Below, in pieces: positions 28,088 to 36,265 of a stretch of DNA of 51,498 nt. Made by a program: the position numbers and the translations under genes. Where the stretch lies: positions 1 to 51,498 of the forward strand of contig CALUZR010000020.1 in NCBI GenBank assembly GCA_944325335.1, read 5' to 3'. A model generated the notes under the pieces. The model was given only the letters and a program-made list of their open reading frames with translations. It searched no databases and had not been told where the DNA came from. Every line of letters begins with the position of its first letter. The first letter of the stretch is position 1. This DNA comes from an uncultured Parabacteroides sp. (lineage in GTDB: Bacteria; Bacteroidota; Bacteroidia; Bacteroidales; Tannerellaceae).

Positions 28088-28617
28088 TGGAAATTTATTT
28101 GGCAAGGCATACCTCGGTGGATGTACCGCGCGGGACGGCCTACGGGCAAACCGATGTCCCCCTGCGCGATACGTTTGCAGAGGAGGCCGAACAGGTAAAG
28201 CAACAACTTGACGGACGCACGTTCGACGCGGTCTACACCAGCCCGCTGACGAGGTGCGTCCGTCTCGCGTCTTACTGCGGATACCCCGACGCCGTGCCCG
28301 ACAGCCGCCTCCTGGAGCTCGACTTCGGCGAGTGGGAGATGAAGACGTGGGACGAGATACAGGCCGACCCGCGCTCCGCCCGCTGGTGGGACGACTGGAT
28401 CGACACCCCCACCCCGCGCGGCGAATCCTTCCGCCAACAATACGCGCGGCTGGCTGATTTCCTGCAAGATATACAGCGGCGAGGCTACCGGCGCGTTTGC
28501 CTCTTTGCGCATGGGGGCATCCTCTCGGCCGCCCGCATTTATACCGGCGAGATCCCTTTCGGCGAAGCCTTCCGGCAAGTTCTGCCCTACGGGACGGTGC
28601 TTCGTATCGAAATTTGA
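28087..28617 (+). CDS. cobC: Alpha-ribazole phosphatase, histidine phosphatase family
   Basis: CobC removes the phosphate from adenosylcobalamin 5'-phosphate or alpha-ribazole phosphate at the end of cobamide synthesis. The motif ARHTSVDVPRGTAYGQTDVPL near residue 6 has the phospho-accepting His and is typical of CobC (RHT rather than RHG). YTSPLTRC near 53, LLELDFGEWEMKTWDEI near 82 and FAHGGILSAARI near 140 complete the phosphatase signature. The 176-residue length fits. It is separated from cobUTS by the accessory block but is the only other cobamide gene in the window. Its ATG overlaps the HU-HIG stop by one base. Confidence 0.88.
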   Translation: MEIYLARHTSVDVPRGTAYGQTDVPLRDTFAEEAEQVKQQLDGRTFDAVYTSPLTRCVRLASYCGYPDAVPDSRLLELDFGEWEMKTWDEIQADPRSARWWDDWIDTPTPRGESFRQQYARLADFLQDIQRRGYRRVCLFAHGGILSAARIYTGEIPFGEAFRQVLPYGTVLRIEI

Positions 28618-28619
28618 CC

Positions 28620-28627
28620 TATCTTTG
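28620..28627 (+). promoter_or_regulatory. -7 box of the ECF sigma factor gene
   Basis: TATCTTTG directly after the cobC stop, 22 bases before the ATG at 28649. Confidence 0.5.
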
Positions 28628-28648
28628 CAGCCGATAAAGACAAGACAG

Positions 28649-29203
28649 ATGCTATTCAATTCCGAAAAAAGGGAAATCGCCCTGCAGCTACAAGACCCGG
28701 CGACCCGTCGTGAGGCCTTCACCCAGATCGTCTCGCAGTACGGCGAGAAGCTCTATTGGCAGATCCGGAAGATGGTCCTGAACCACGACGATGCGGACGA
28801 CCTCCTACAGAACACCTTCCTGAAGGCCTGGAGCAACCTCGACTACTTCCGGGGCGAGGCCAAGATATCGACCTGGCTCTTCAAGATCGCCATCAATGAG
28901 TGCATCACGTTCCTCAACAAACAACGGACGCAAAACAACGTCTCCCTCGACGATACGGACGTGTTCCTCCTCGAGCAGCTCCGGAGCGACGAGTACTTCT
29001 CGGGCGACGAGGTGCAGCTCAAACTGCAAGAGGCGATCCTCCGCCTCCCCGAAAAGCAGCGTTTAGTGTTTAACATGAAGTACTTCGACGACATGAAATA
29101 CGACGACATGTCCGAGATCTTAGGGACGTCGGTAGGCGCGCTGAAGGCCTCCTACCACTATGCCGTTAAAAAGATTGAAGAATATTTGACGAGGGACGTT
29201 TAA
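28649..29203 (+). CDS. ECF-type RNA polymerase sigma-70 factor
   Basis: The 184-residue protein has region 2 (YGEKLYWQIRKMVLNHDDADDLLQNTFLKAWSNL) and region 4 (LRLPEKQRLVFNMKYFDDMKYDDMSEILGTSVGALKASYHYAVKKI), with no region 1 or 3. It directs RNA polymerase to a subset of promoters. I start at ATG 28649 (MLFNSEKREI); the longer frame runs through cobC. The next two genes encode a membrane protein with one helix and a Spy-like periplasmic protein, which suggests an envelope-response unit with the membrane protein as a possible anti-sigma factor. Confidence 0.93.
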   Translation: MLFNSEKREIALQLQDPATRREAFTQIVSQYGEKLYWQIRKMVLNHDDADDLLQNTFLKAWSNLDYFRGEAKISTWLFKIAINECITFLNKQRTQNNVSLDDTDVFLLEQLRSDEYFSGDEVQLKLQEAILRLPEKQRLVFNMKYFDDMKYDDMSEILGTSVGALKASYHYAVKKIEEYLTRDV

Positions 29204-29251
29204 ACCTTCGCGCCAACAGGAAGTCTTACCATATATAAAAACGTTACGACA

Positions 29252-29656
29252 ATGAAAACAGACGAGAAGAAATTAAAGAAAATCACGCAGGAAAATCCGT
29301 TCCGTGTGCCAGAAGGGTATCTAGAGGGATTGACTTCGCGGATCATGAAGCAAATTCCAGCCGTCGAAGAGCCGGAAGCAGAACCTATATCATGGGTGGA
29401 ACGCCTTCGTCCGTTCATTTACTTGGCGGCCATGTTCGCGGGATTAGGTCTGTTTTTCCGAGCCGTTACTTTTTTAGACAATACGGACGATGCCGTGATA
29501 GCCGACACGCTGCTGGTGAGCTCTGAAACGCCGGAGCTTTCGTTAGGAATTATCTGGGATGAAGGACTTTCCGACGACGATGAAGAGTACTTGGACTATC
29601 TGGAGAACCAATATACAGCCGCATTAATTCAAGATGAATTAGATTCGGAACCATAA
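29252..29656 (+). CDS. Single-pass membrane protein, possible anti-sigma factor
   Basis: The 134-residue protein has a cytoplasmic segment of about 52 residues (ENPFRVPEGYLEGLTSRIMKQ), one membrane helix (IYLAAMFAGLGLFFRAVTFL, about 56-75) and an acidic outer region (EGLSDDDEEYLDYLENQYT). The start PFRVPEGYLEGL recurs in Bacteroidota proteins encoded after sigma factors. That place and topology suggest an anti-sigma factor, but no zinc-binding or known anti-sigma motif is visible, so this is inference. Confidence 0.7.
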   Translation: MKTDEKKLKKITQENPFRVPEGYLEGLTSRIMKQIPAVEEPEAEPISWVERLRPFIYLAAMFAGLGLFFRAVTFLDNTDDAVIADTLLVSSETPELSLGIIWDEGLSDDDEEYLDYLENQYTAALIQDELDSEP

Positions 29657-29691
29657 AAAATGCAGTATTAACCTTTTTTAATTTGGAAATT

Positions 29692-30147
29692 ATGATGAAC
29701 AAAATAATTATTCCTATCTTTGCACTGGTTTTGATAAACTCATTCACGGAGGTGAGTGCACAAGAGCCGAAAGAACAAAAATCATTCAATCGGGAGGCTT
29801 TCGAATCAAAGAGAAATGCTTTTATCACGGCGGAGGTAGGATTAACTCCTGAAGAAGCTGCTTCATTCATTCCTTTATGCAATGAAATGCAAAAAAAGAA
29901 ATTCGAAGCAGGTAAAGAATGCCGGAAGAAGAGCAGGGAAGTTCGAAAGACAAAAGAGGCCAAAGATGAGTTATACAAAGAAGTCTTAGACATCTGTTTG
30001 GAATCCCGAATAAAGGAGGCAGAGATTGAGAAAGCGTATTACACGAAGTTTCAAGCCATCTTAAGTCCTGAGAAGATTTATAAGTACAGATGTGCGGAAA
30101 TGAAGTTCGGACGGCTATTTGTAAAAGAACGTAATAGAAAGAAATAA
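29692..30147 (+). CDS. Small periplasmic Spy/CpxP-like helical protein
   Basis: A signal peptide (MMNKIIIPIFALVLINSFTE, cleaved near VSA) precedes about 128 residues of charged helix (NREAFESKRNAFITAEVGLTPEEA; KKSREVRKTKEAKDELYKEVLD). The LTPEEAASFIPLCNEM and LSPEKIYKYR segments are like the LTxxQ-type motifs of Spy, CpxP and related sensor proteins. Such proteins bind misfolded proteins or metals. With the ECF sigma factor and membrane protein before it, it may be the sensor or output of an envelope stress response. ATG 29692 or 29695 are both possible starts. Confidence 0.7.
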   Translation: MMNKIIIPIFALVLINSFTEVSAQEPKEQKSFNREAFESKRNAFITAEVGLTPEEAASFIPLCNEMQKKKFEAGKECRKKSREVRKTKEAKDELYKEVLDICLESRIKEAEIEKAYYTKFQAILSPEKIYKYRCAEMKFGRLFVKERNRKK

Positions 30148-30205
30148 CTATATCATTATTTGTGTTTTTTGTTTAGATTTAGTTTTGGCGTTTAATTTTT
30201 AGGGA

Positions 30206-30240
30206 GGGGTAGCGACGTGATGTCGGTTCCCCTTTTGCTT
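30206..30240 (+). terminator. Terminator after the Spy-like gene
   Basis: GGGG (30206-30209) and CGAC (30213-30216) pair with GTCG (30222-30225) and CCCC (30229-30232), followed by TTTTGCTTTTT. It lies between convergent genes. Confidence 0.65.
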
Positions 30241-30244
30241 TTTA

Positions 30245-31033
30245 TTATAATCCCTTCGATTTTGCTTCATTCCACAACTGATCCATTTCCTTCAAAGTCA
30301 TATCCTTTAAAGAAAGGCCTTGCGCGTGGGCATGTTCTTCCAAGTAATTGAAACGACGGATAAATTTCTGGTTCGTACGTTCCAACGCATTATCCGGATT
30401 GATTTTATACAGCCGAGCCGCGTTGATGAGACTAAAGAAGAAATCCCCGAATTCGGCTTCCATTTTGTCTGCGTCCTTCTGGTTGATTTCGGCTTCCAAT
30501 TCGCCTAATTCCTCTTTCACTTTATCCCACACCTGCTCACGCTCTTCCCAATCAAATCCTACATTCCGGACTTTATCTTGAATGCGATAAGCTTTTATCA
30601 GCGAAGGCAAAGAGGCAGGGACGCCGGCCAAGACGGTTTTGTTGCCGCCTTTCTCTTTCAATTTCAGCTGTTCCCAATTCTGTTCTACCTTGTTTGCCGT
30701 ATCAGCTTCGGCTGTTCCAAAGACATGCGGATGGCGGTATATCAACTTTTCACACAAGCTGTCGCATACGTCCTTGATGTCGAAAGCCCCTTTCTCGTCT
30801 CCTATCTTGGCATAAAAGACGATGTGCAGCAGCAAATCGCCCAATTCCTTTTTGATATTCACATTGTCTTCGTGCATCAAAGCTTCGCTCAGTTCGAACG
30901 TCTCTTCGATTGTATTGGCCCGCAGGCTTTCGTTCGTCTGTTTCCGATCCCACGGACATTTAACACGCAACTCATCCAACACATCCAGCAAACGGCCGAA
31001 TGCTTCCATTTTTTCTTCTCTTGTACTATTCAT
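30245..31033 (-). CDS. mazG: Nucleoside triphosphate pyrophosphohydrolase MazG
   Basis: MazG hydrolyses NTPs to NMP and pyrophosphate, probably cleaning the nucleotide pool. The 262-residue protein has two MazG domains. The first holds CPWDRKQTNESLRANTIEETFELSEAL near residue 36 and KELGDLLLHIVFYAKIG near 62. The second has ELGELEAEINQKDADKMEAEFGDFFFSLINAARL near 165. Acidic ExxE and EFGD residues bind the metal. It follows dsbD on the minus strand after a terminator. Confidence 0.95.
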   Translation of the reverse strand: MNSTREEKMEAFGRLLDVLDELRVKCPWDRKQTNESLRANTIEETFELSEALMHEDNVNIKKELGDLLLHIVFYAKIGDEKGAFDIKDVCDSLCEKLIYRHPHVFGTAEADTANKVEQNWEQLKLKEKGGNKTVLAGVPASLPSLIKAYRIQDKVRNVGFDWEEREQVWDKVKEELGELEAEINQKDADKMEAEFGDFFFSLINAARLYKINPDNALERTNQKFIRRFNYLEEHAHAQGLSLKDMTLKEMDQLWNEAKSKGL

Positions 31034-31049
31034 TTTTTATATTCATTTA

Positions 31050-31085
31050 TAAAGAAAGAGACACGGAAGAAAATCCCGTGCCTCT
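31050..31085 (-). terminator. Terminator between dsbD and mazG
   Basis: On the minus strand AGAGGCACGG (31085-31076) pairs with CCGTGTCTCT (31066-31057), followed by TTCTTT. Confidence 0.7.
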
Positions 31086-31093
31086 CTCGTTTC

Positions 31094-33151
31094 TTATTTG
31101 TTCTTAAATACGTTCAATCCATTTTCCAGGAAACGGACATATTTTGAAACGTCCTCATCGAATGCATACGACGGCCCTAATGGTTTCCCATCGCCATCCA
31201 GCATGACGTAGAACGGCTGGGCATTGGCTCCAAACTTGCTCCGTTGCAAATAGCTCCACTTATCACCTACGGTCCTTAACGTACGCGTTTTCCCGTTTTC
31301 CTCGATTTGAATCGGTTCCGGGAGTTTGGTCTTGTCATCGACCATCAACGTGATGAGGACAAAATCATTCTCTAAGAGATCCTTTACACGCGTATCGGTC
31401 CACACCGAAGCTTCCATCTTTCGGCAATTCACGCATCCATATCCCGAGAAATCAATCATCACCGGCTTGTTGTGCTGCTTTGCATACGCCATGCCCGCTT
31501 CATAATCATCAAAGGCGGCATGCACTTCGTCGTCGTACAAACTAAAGTCTTGCGTGTACAACGGAGGCGCAAAAGCGCTGATGGCCTTTAGCGGCGCGCC
31601 CCAAAGTCCCGGAATCATATATATCGAGAATGCAAACGAAATAATCGCCATGAACAACCGCGGCACCGATACATACTTCAAATCACTATCATGGCTGAAC
31701 TTAATCTTACCCAACAAATAGCAACCCAACAAAGCGAAGATGACAATCCAAAGCACCAGGAACACTTCGCGGTCCAACAGACGCCAACCATACGCCAAAT
31801 CGGCCACCGAGAGGAATTTCAACGCCAAGGCCAACTCCAAGAAGCCCAAGACCACCTTCACGGAGTTCAACCATCCACCTGATTTCGGCATGCTCTGCAA
31901 CATATTCGGGAAGATGGCAAAGAGGCTAAACGGTATCGACAAAGCCAAGGCGAAACCGAACATCCCGATAGCCGGACCTACCGCCGCCCCCATCGTAGCA
32001 GCCTGTACCAATAGCGTACCAATGATAGGACCTGTACAAGAGAACGATACCAACACCAGCGTAAACGCCATGAAGAAGATGCTGATGATTCCCGTCGTAG
32101 AGTCCGCCTTCATATCCAATTTATTCGTCCACGAGGCCGGCAATACCAATTCGAATGCGCCAAAGAAAGATACGGCAAACAGGACCAGCAAGAGGAAGAA
32201 TATGATGTTGAATATCGCATTCGTCGACAAATCGTTCAACGCACTCGCTCCGAAGATACCGGTAATCAGCAAGCCCAATACCAAATAGATGACTATAATC
32301 GAAATACCATACATCACCGCATCGCGAATGGCTTTCTTCCGGTCTTTCGTTCGTTTCAGGAAGAAGCTGACCGTCATCGGGATCATCGGCCAAACGCAAG
32401 GCGTCAACAAGGCAATGAAACCGCCCAAGAATCCGGCCAGGAAGATAAACAACCAGCTGGTATCTGTCGCGGTAACGGTCGTATCGCCAAAGGCTTTCAG
32501 GTCATCAATCACGGGATTCCACAGGTCGGATGCCTCGTGTGTAACCACGGATGCCGCCGGCTTTTGATCCGTTACCAAAGGCTTGGTCGGAATTACCGTT
32601 GGATTCGTTTCCGATTCTGCCTGGATTTCCGTTGGATTCTCGTTATCTTCCGAAGCGTTTCCGCCTATAGCCGCCAAGGTCTTATCTACATCTATATGGG
32701 TACGGTCGAACGTGAACTCTTCCTTTTCGGGAGGCAAGCAATTCTCGTCGTTGCAAGCCATGTATTCCACGTATCCGACCACCTTCAGATGTTTCGGGTC
32801 GGTCACTTCGATCTTCTGCGAGAAGGTCACGCTCCCGGCAAACCAACGAAGCTCCATCTGGAATTGCTCGTCGAACACCGTCGTAGGCGTTTGGGAAGCC
32901 ACCGGCGCCCCTACCGTTTTGGCGCCCTCCAGCGTCTCGAACACGAACGAGGTCGAAATCGGTCCGCCTTCCGGCAGGTTCATGTCATACAAATGCCAGC
33001 CATTGTCGAGCGTAGCCGTAAAGACCAGCGTTTTCTCCGCCGTAGCGGAATCGTCCAATTTAATATTCCATTTCACCGGCGTCAATATCTGCGCCTGCAT
33101 TGCTGCCAACACGAAAAAGGTTAGCCAAATCATCAAAAAGAGTTTTTTCAT
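31094..33151 (-). CDS. dsbD: DsbD-family protein-disulfide reductase
   Basis: DsbD carries electrons from cytoplasmic thioredoxin to periplasmic disulfides. A signal peptide (1-20) precedes the N-terminal alpha domain (ILTPVKWNIKLDD; MACNDENCLPPEKEEF, with two Cys). Eight hydrophobic segments follow, beginning with FLAGFLGGFIALLTPCVWPM near residue 240 whose PCVWP Cys is redox-active. A C-terminal thioredoxin domain has CVNC (GYGCVNCRKME near 575). The 685-residue length is usual for Bacteroidota. Gene order on the minus strand is the RluA-type gene, dsbD, terminator, mazG, with only 12 bases between the first two. Confidence 0.93.
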   Translation of the reverse strand: MKKLFLMIWLTFFVLAAMQAQILTPVKWNIKLDDSATAEKTLVFTATLDNGWHLYDMNLPEGGPISTSFVFETLEGAKTVGAPVASQTPTTVFDEQFQMELRWFAGSVTFSQKIEVTDPKHLKVVGYVEYMACNDENCLPPEKEEFTFDRTHIDVDKTLAAIGGNASEDNENPTEIQAESETNPTVIPTKPLVTDQKPAASVVTHEASDLWNPVIDDLKAFGDTTVTATDTSWLFIFLAGFLGGFIALLTPCVWPMIPMTVSFFLKRTKDRKKAIRDAVMYGISIIVIYLVLGLLITGIFGASALNDLSTNAIFNIIFFLLLVLFAVSFFGAFELVLPASWTNKLDMKADSTTGIISIFFMAFTLVLVSFSCTGPIIGTLLVQAATMGAAVGPAIGMFGFALALSIPFSLFAIFPNMLQSMPKSGGWLNSVKVVLGFLELALALKFLSVADLAYGWRLLDREVFLVLWIVIFALLGCYLLGKIKFSHDSDLKYVSVPRLFMAIISFAFSIYMIPGLWGAPLKAISAFAPPLYTQDFSLYDDEVHAAFDDYEAGMAYAKQHNKPVMIDFSGYGCVNCRKMEASVWTDTRVKDLLENDFVLITLMVDDKTKLPEPIQIEENGKTRTLRTVGDKWSYLQRSKFGANAQPFYVMLDGDGKPLGPSYAFDEDVSKYVRFLENGLNVFKNK

Positions 33152-33163
33152 ATCCTATTTTAA

Positions 33164-34084
33164 TTACCAGTTTTTACTTACCAACGACTTAAAGGCATCC
33201 GGTATGCGCGTGTCGAAACGCATCTCTTCGCCCGTCTCCGGATGGATAAAATTCAAACGCTGGGCATGGAGCATCAATCGCCCGGCCGGGTTAGTCTCCG
33301 CGCCATACTTCGAATCGCCTGCGATCGGGTGCCCGATATATTCCATCTGGGCGCGGATTTGGTTCTTGCGTCCGGTCTCCAGGTTCAGCTCGAGAAGCGA
33401 ATACTTCCCGTTCGAACGCAATACCTCATAGCGCGTGATCGCCTCTTTCCCGCCGCTTTCCACGACGTAGACACGGGCCTCGGCGTTCTCCTTGAGGTTC
33501 GTGGTCAGGATGTCGCGCTCCTTTTCGGGCATCCCTTCCACCACGGCCACGTAGGTCCGCTTCGTAATCATTTCGTTCCAATTGCTTTGCATCTTTTCCT
33601 GGACGGCGCGCGTTTTGGCAAACATCATCAGCCCCGACGTATCACGGTCCAGACGGTGCAACACGAATATCTTGCTCCGCGGGTCGTTCTTCTTCACATA
33701 ATCGCTCAAGATGTGGAAAGCGGTGCGCTCGTGCACCTTCGTGGTCGAGACGGAAAGCAATCCCTCGCGCTTGTTCACCACCAGGAGGAAATCATCCTCA
33801 TAGACAATGTTCAGCAACTGGTTATTGAACGGTACCTTCCGGCGGACGTAACTGATCGTCACCACATCGCCCGGCTTCAGCGCCGTGTCGAACTGCGTCG
33901 TAACGGCGTCGTTCACCAGGATCTGCCCCCTGCCCAAGAGCTGCTTCACCGCCGTGCGGCTCTGCTCCTTCAACGTTTCAAACAAGAAAGGGAGCAACGT
34001 ATTCTCCTCTTTCACCGTTATATTCCGGCCTCGCGGCGCCGATTCCGGCCGGTATTTCCGCGTGGCGTTTTTGTTATTCTTCAT
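33164..34084 (-). CDS. RluA-family pseudouridine synthase
   Basis: An S4-like RNA-binding region (LLPFLFETLKEQSRTAVKQLLGRGQILVN) is followed by the RluA catalytic domain. The catalytic motif is HRLDRDTSGLMMFAKT near residue 145, where the Asp is essential; the downstream GRKNQIRAQMEYIGHPIAGDSKYG motif near 240 is family-typical. It converts uridine to pseudouridine in rRNA or tRNA; the site cannot be told. Length 306 residues. Its transcript probably starts from a promoter at 34294-34325, so the long inverted repeat at 34124-34242 is in its leader. Confidence 0.9.
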   Translation of the reverse strand: MKNNKNATRKYRPESAPRGRNITVKEENTLLPFLFETLKEQSRTAVKQLLGRGQILVNDAVTTQFDTALKPGDVVTISYVRRKVPFNNQLLNIVYEDDFLLVVNKREGLLSVSTTKVHERTAFHILSDYVKKNDPRSKIFVLHRLDRDTSGLMMFAKTRAVQEKMQSNWNEMITKRTYVAVVEGMPEKERDILTTNLKENAEARVYVVESGGKEAITRYEVLRSNGKYSLLELNLETGRKNQIRAQMEYIGHPIAGDSKYGAETNPAGRLMLHAQRLNFIHPETGEEMRFDTRIPDAFKSLVSKNW

Positions 34085-34123
34085 CTATCTTATTATTAAA
34101 TTATATCCATCCTATAGATTATA

Positions 34124-34242
34124 GCACGCAGATGACGCAGATTAAACAGATGACCGCAGATTTCTTTTCTGTATAAGGATAAAAATCGCGTCAGCTTCAT
34201 AAAAATCTGCGTAAATCTGCCCAATCTGCGTCATCAGCGTGC
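34124..34242. repeat. Long inverted repeat of GCAGAT/ATCTGC motifs (REP/MITE-like)
   Basis: The outer arms at 34124-34143 and 34223-34242 match at 19 of 20 positions. Inside, CCGCAGATTT and AAATCTGCG copies form further pairings (34154-34163 with 34203-34211). The element reads as one long hairpin of the CGCAGAT type that is dispersed in many Bacteroidota genomes. It has no coding capacity. Confidence 0.8.
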
Positions 34243-34293
34243 CGTCATTACAAACAAAATACAAGAGACAACCTGCCTGCTTGTTTCGCGACG

Positions 34294-34325
34294 CAAATAT
34301 AACGACAATCTCGCCATATTTCAAA
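34294..34325 (-). promoter_or_regulatory. Promoter upstream of the RluA-type gene
   Basis: On the minus strand TTTG (34325-34322), 20 bases and TATATTTG (34301-34294). It predicts a leader of about 200 bases that contains the 34124-34242 hairpin. Confidence 0.6.
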
Positions 34326-34329
34326 TAAA

Positions 34330-35088
34330 TCAGGAGTTTCTTTCGCTTTCGGCGGGCGATTTCCCCTCTATGGCTCCCGGGCCGCGCTGGCGGATGATGA
34401 GGCGGTACATCTCGACCATCGCGTTTACGCTGTCTACGAACTCGCGGACGGCATCGGTGGGGAGGACCAGGGCGCGGGCGTTGACCGTCCGGATGATCCC
34501 TTCGTAGAGGCGGGTCAGCTCGCGGCGCACGTCGCGCGTCTTGATGTCGCCCAGCTGCGCTATCTCCCCATACTCTGCGATGTGCCCGTCCCACGCCGTC
34601 TCGAACCCTTCCTGCGCCGCGCGCAGGGCCTCCACCTCGTCGGTGAGCCCCAGCCGCGCCACGGCCGCCGCGTTTTCCGCCTCGCCCAGCTTTGCCAGCA
34701 TCCCGTGTACGGCCGACGAGAGCCGGGTGTACTCGTACTTCCAAACGCCATAATAGCCAGAGAGCTGCGGATGAAGCCTCCGCGCGGCCTGCCGTGCTTC
34801 GGCGACGTTGGATGTCCGGTAGGCATACACCACCCGGTTGATGACGCCTATCGAGTTCGCCCGCTTCCGGTCCCATTCCTTCAGCCGATGGGTGGCCACC
34901 ATCGCGCGCGGCCGGGGGACGAGCGACGAGAGCAACGCCGCCTGCTTCGCGTAGGCCGGCAGTTGGTCCGCAATGCCGAGCGCCTCGGGCGTCAGCTCGC
35001 CGATGAGTCGGATTACCTCGTTGTGATAGTGCGCGCACGAGCCGGCCGTCATGCGCGTCATGCCGAACAGTCTGATTTGCTTTGCCAT
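34330..35088 (-). CDS. DUF6261 family protein (complete)
   Basis: The 252-residue protein is almost wholly alpha-helical (SNVAEARQAARRLHPQLSGYYG; AENAAAVARLGLTDEVEAL) and has no signal peptide or membrane segment. Its start, IRLFGMTRMTAGSCAHYHNEVIRL, parallels that of the partial gene at the left edge, so I place both in DUF6261. No catalytic motif is visible. I choose ATG 35088 because a TACCTTTG box (35123-35130) lies just upstream, inside the longer frame. A 42-base palindrome array begins about 60 bases beyond that box. The gene is GC-rich compared with its surroundings, which is common in this family. Confidence 0.72.
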   Translation of the reverse strand: MAKQIRLFGMTRMTAGSCAHYHNEVIRLIGELTPEALGIADQLPAYAKQAALLSSLVPRPRAMVATHRLKEWDRKRANSIGVINRVVYAYRTSNVAEARQAARRLHPQLSGYYGVWKYEYTRLSSAVHGMLAKLGEAENAAAVARLGLTDEVEALRAAQEGFETAWDGHIAEYGEIAQLGDIKTRDVRRELTRLYEGIIRTVNARALVLPTDAVREFVDSVNAMVEMYRLIIRQRGPGAIEGKSPAESERNS

Positions 35089-35122
35089 TGCCTTTTTCCT
35101 CCCAAATAAATGTATCGTAGCC

Positions 35123-35130
35123 CAAAGGTA
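35123..35130 (-). promoter_or_regulatory. -7 box of the second DUF6261 gene
   Basis: TACCTTTG on the minus strand, 35 bases before the ATG at 35088. No clear -33 TTTG is seen; the array palindromes start about 60 bases further upstream. Confidence 0.5.
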
Positions 35131-35188
35131 CGCATTTTTTCGCCCGCCTACCCGCATCGGCTGCCCCAGTTTATCTAATTTTAACGCA

Positions 35189-35396
35189 ATTGAGTAGTCA
35201 ATCCAAGCAAATTCAATTGAATCTATACAGATTGACTACTCAATTAGTATAGACGCAGCTGTGTTTATAAAAATTGAGATATCAATTAAGCCGGACGCAT
35301 TTGCATCCATAGCGATTGAGTAGTCAATCTGTATAGATGCAAATGAATTTATACGGATTGAATAGCCAATCCATATGGATGCAGCTTCCCGGAGGG
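35189..35396. repeat. Tandem array with an exact 42-bp period, alternating palindromes
   Basis: The dyad ATTGAnTAnTCAAT occurs at 35189, 35231, 35273, 35315 and 35357, each 42 bases apart. Each 28-base spacer holds a second imperfect dyad, for example GTATA(G)ATGCA mirrored at 35330-35353 and GGACGCATTTGCATCC at 35292-35307. At 35355-35372 the outer pairs GG/CC extend the dyad. Copies at 35189 and 35231 are in opposite orientations. The array lies between the AraC gene end and the DUF6261 promoter. Confidence 0.9.
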
Positions 35397-35422
35397 CAAC
35401 GACAACCATAGGCGGGTGGAAA

Positions 35423-36253
35423 TCAGCCTTCGGAGAGCAGCCGGGCGCGGTATTTGCTGGGCGAAACCCCGACCCGCTTCTGCACATAGCGGCTGAAGTA
35501 GGAAAGGGAGGAAAAGTGGAGGCGCTCCGCTATCTCGGTGAGCGGTAAATCCTTCTGGCGGAGCAGGCGCACGATGTGGTGGAGCGTGAAACGGTCTATC
35601 CAATAGGAAGCCGGGCGGCCGCAAAGCTCGCGGCACATCTCGGAAAGGTAATGGGGCGTGACGCAAAGCGCGTCGGCATAGTGCGCCAGGTCGCGATGCT
35701 GCACGTATTCGCCCGCATTGAGCAGGGCAATGAAACGGCGCAATTGGTCGGCACACCGCTCCGTGACGCGCACAAAGGGGCGCATGCGGGCATGGATGTC
35801 GTAGAGGTCGAGGATATGCGCCAGGAGCAGGTGCCCCAGCATCTCCTCGCGGAAGGCATGGCCCATTTCAGACAAGCGTTTGCGGATGAAGAGCATGCCT
35901 TCGAGGCAGATGTCGAAATCATGTTTCGTGAGGTGCATCACCGGGTTTTGCAAGAGCGACATGTGCCCGACGATGCCATAGTTGCTATGGATGGCCATCG
36001 CGGTGACGAACGACTCGGAAAGGCACATGACGAGGGCGCGGAAATCGGGCGTCTCATAAAAATCGTACGCCTGCGCGCCGGTGGGGAGGATCACGTAATC
36101 GCCCTCCTCGATGGCGTAGTCCCAGTCGCGGTAGATGAAGCTCATGCCGCCCGAGGTGCAGAGAATGTGCCAAATCGGGTCGTCAAAACGGGCAGCGGGA
36201 TAATCCGCCATCGAATCCAAGAAGTAAATGCTGTCCCAACGTATTGGTGCCAT
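35423..36253 (-). CDS. AraC-family transcriptional regulator
   Basis: The N-terminal 160 residues look like a cupin-type sensing domain (DYAIEEGDYVILPTGAQAYDF). The C-terminal AraC domain has two helix-turn-helix units (RDLAHYADALCVTPHYLSEMCRELCGRPASYW; LTEIAERLHFSSLSYFSRYVQKRVGVSPSKYRA). Length 276 residues. The ATG lies 12 bases after the VOC gene stop on the same strand, so the two may share a transcript. The ligand and targets are not evident. Confidence 0.88.
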   Translation of the reverse strand: MAPIRWDSIYFLDSMADYPAARFDDPIWHILCTSGGMSFIYRDWDYAIEEGDYVILPTGAQAYDFYETPDFRALVMCLSESFVTAMAIHSNYGIVGHMSLLQNPVMHLTKHDFDICLEGMLFIRKRLSEMGHAFREEMLGHLLLAHILDLYDIHARMRPFVRVTERCADQLRRFIALLNAGEYVQHRDLAHYADALCVTPHYLSEMCRELCGRPASYWIDRFTLHHIVRLLRQKDLPLTEIAERLHFSSLSYFSRYVQKRVGVSPSKYRARLLSEG

Positions 36254-36265
36254 GCCGTATCGCTC

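Noticed and set aside
31691..33431. Plus-strand frames of up to 282 codons opposite dsbD
   Set aside because: They mirror the strong dsbD coding pattern and show no domain or promoter.
34124..34242. Simple rho-independent terminator of the DUF6261 gene
   Set aside because: The element is much longer than a terminator, has no T-run on the minus strand and has nested GCAGAT copies typical of dispersed repeats.
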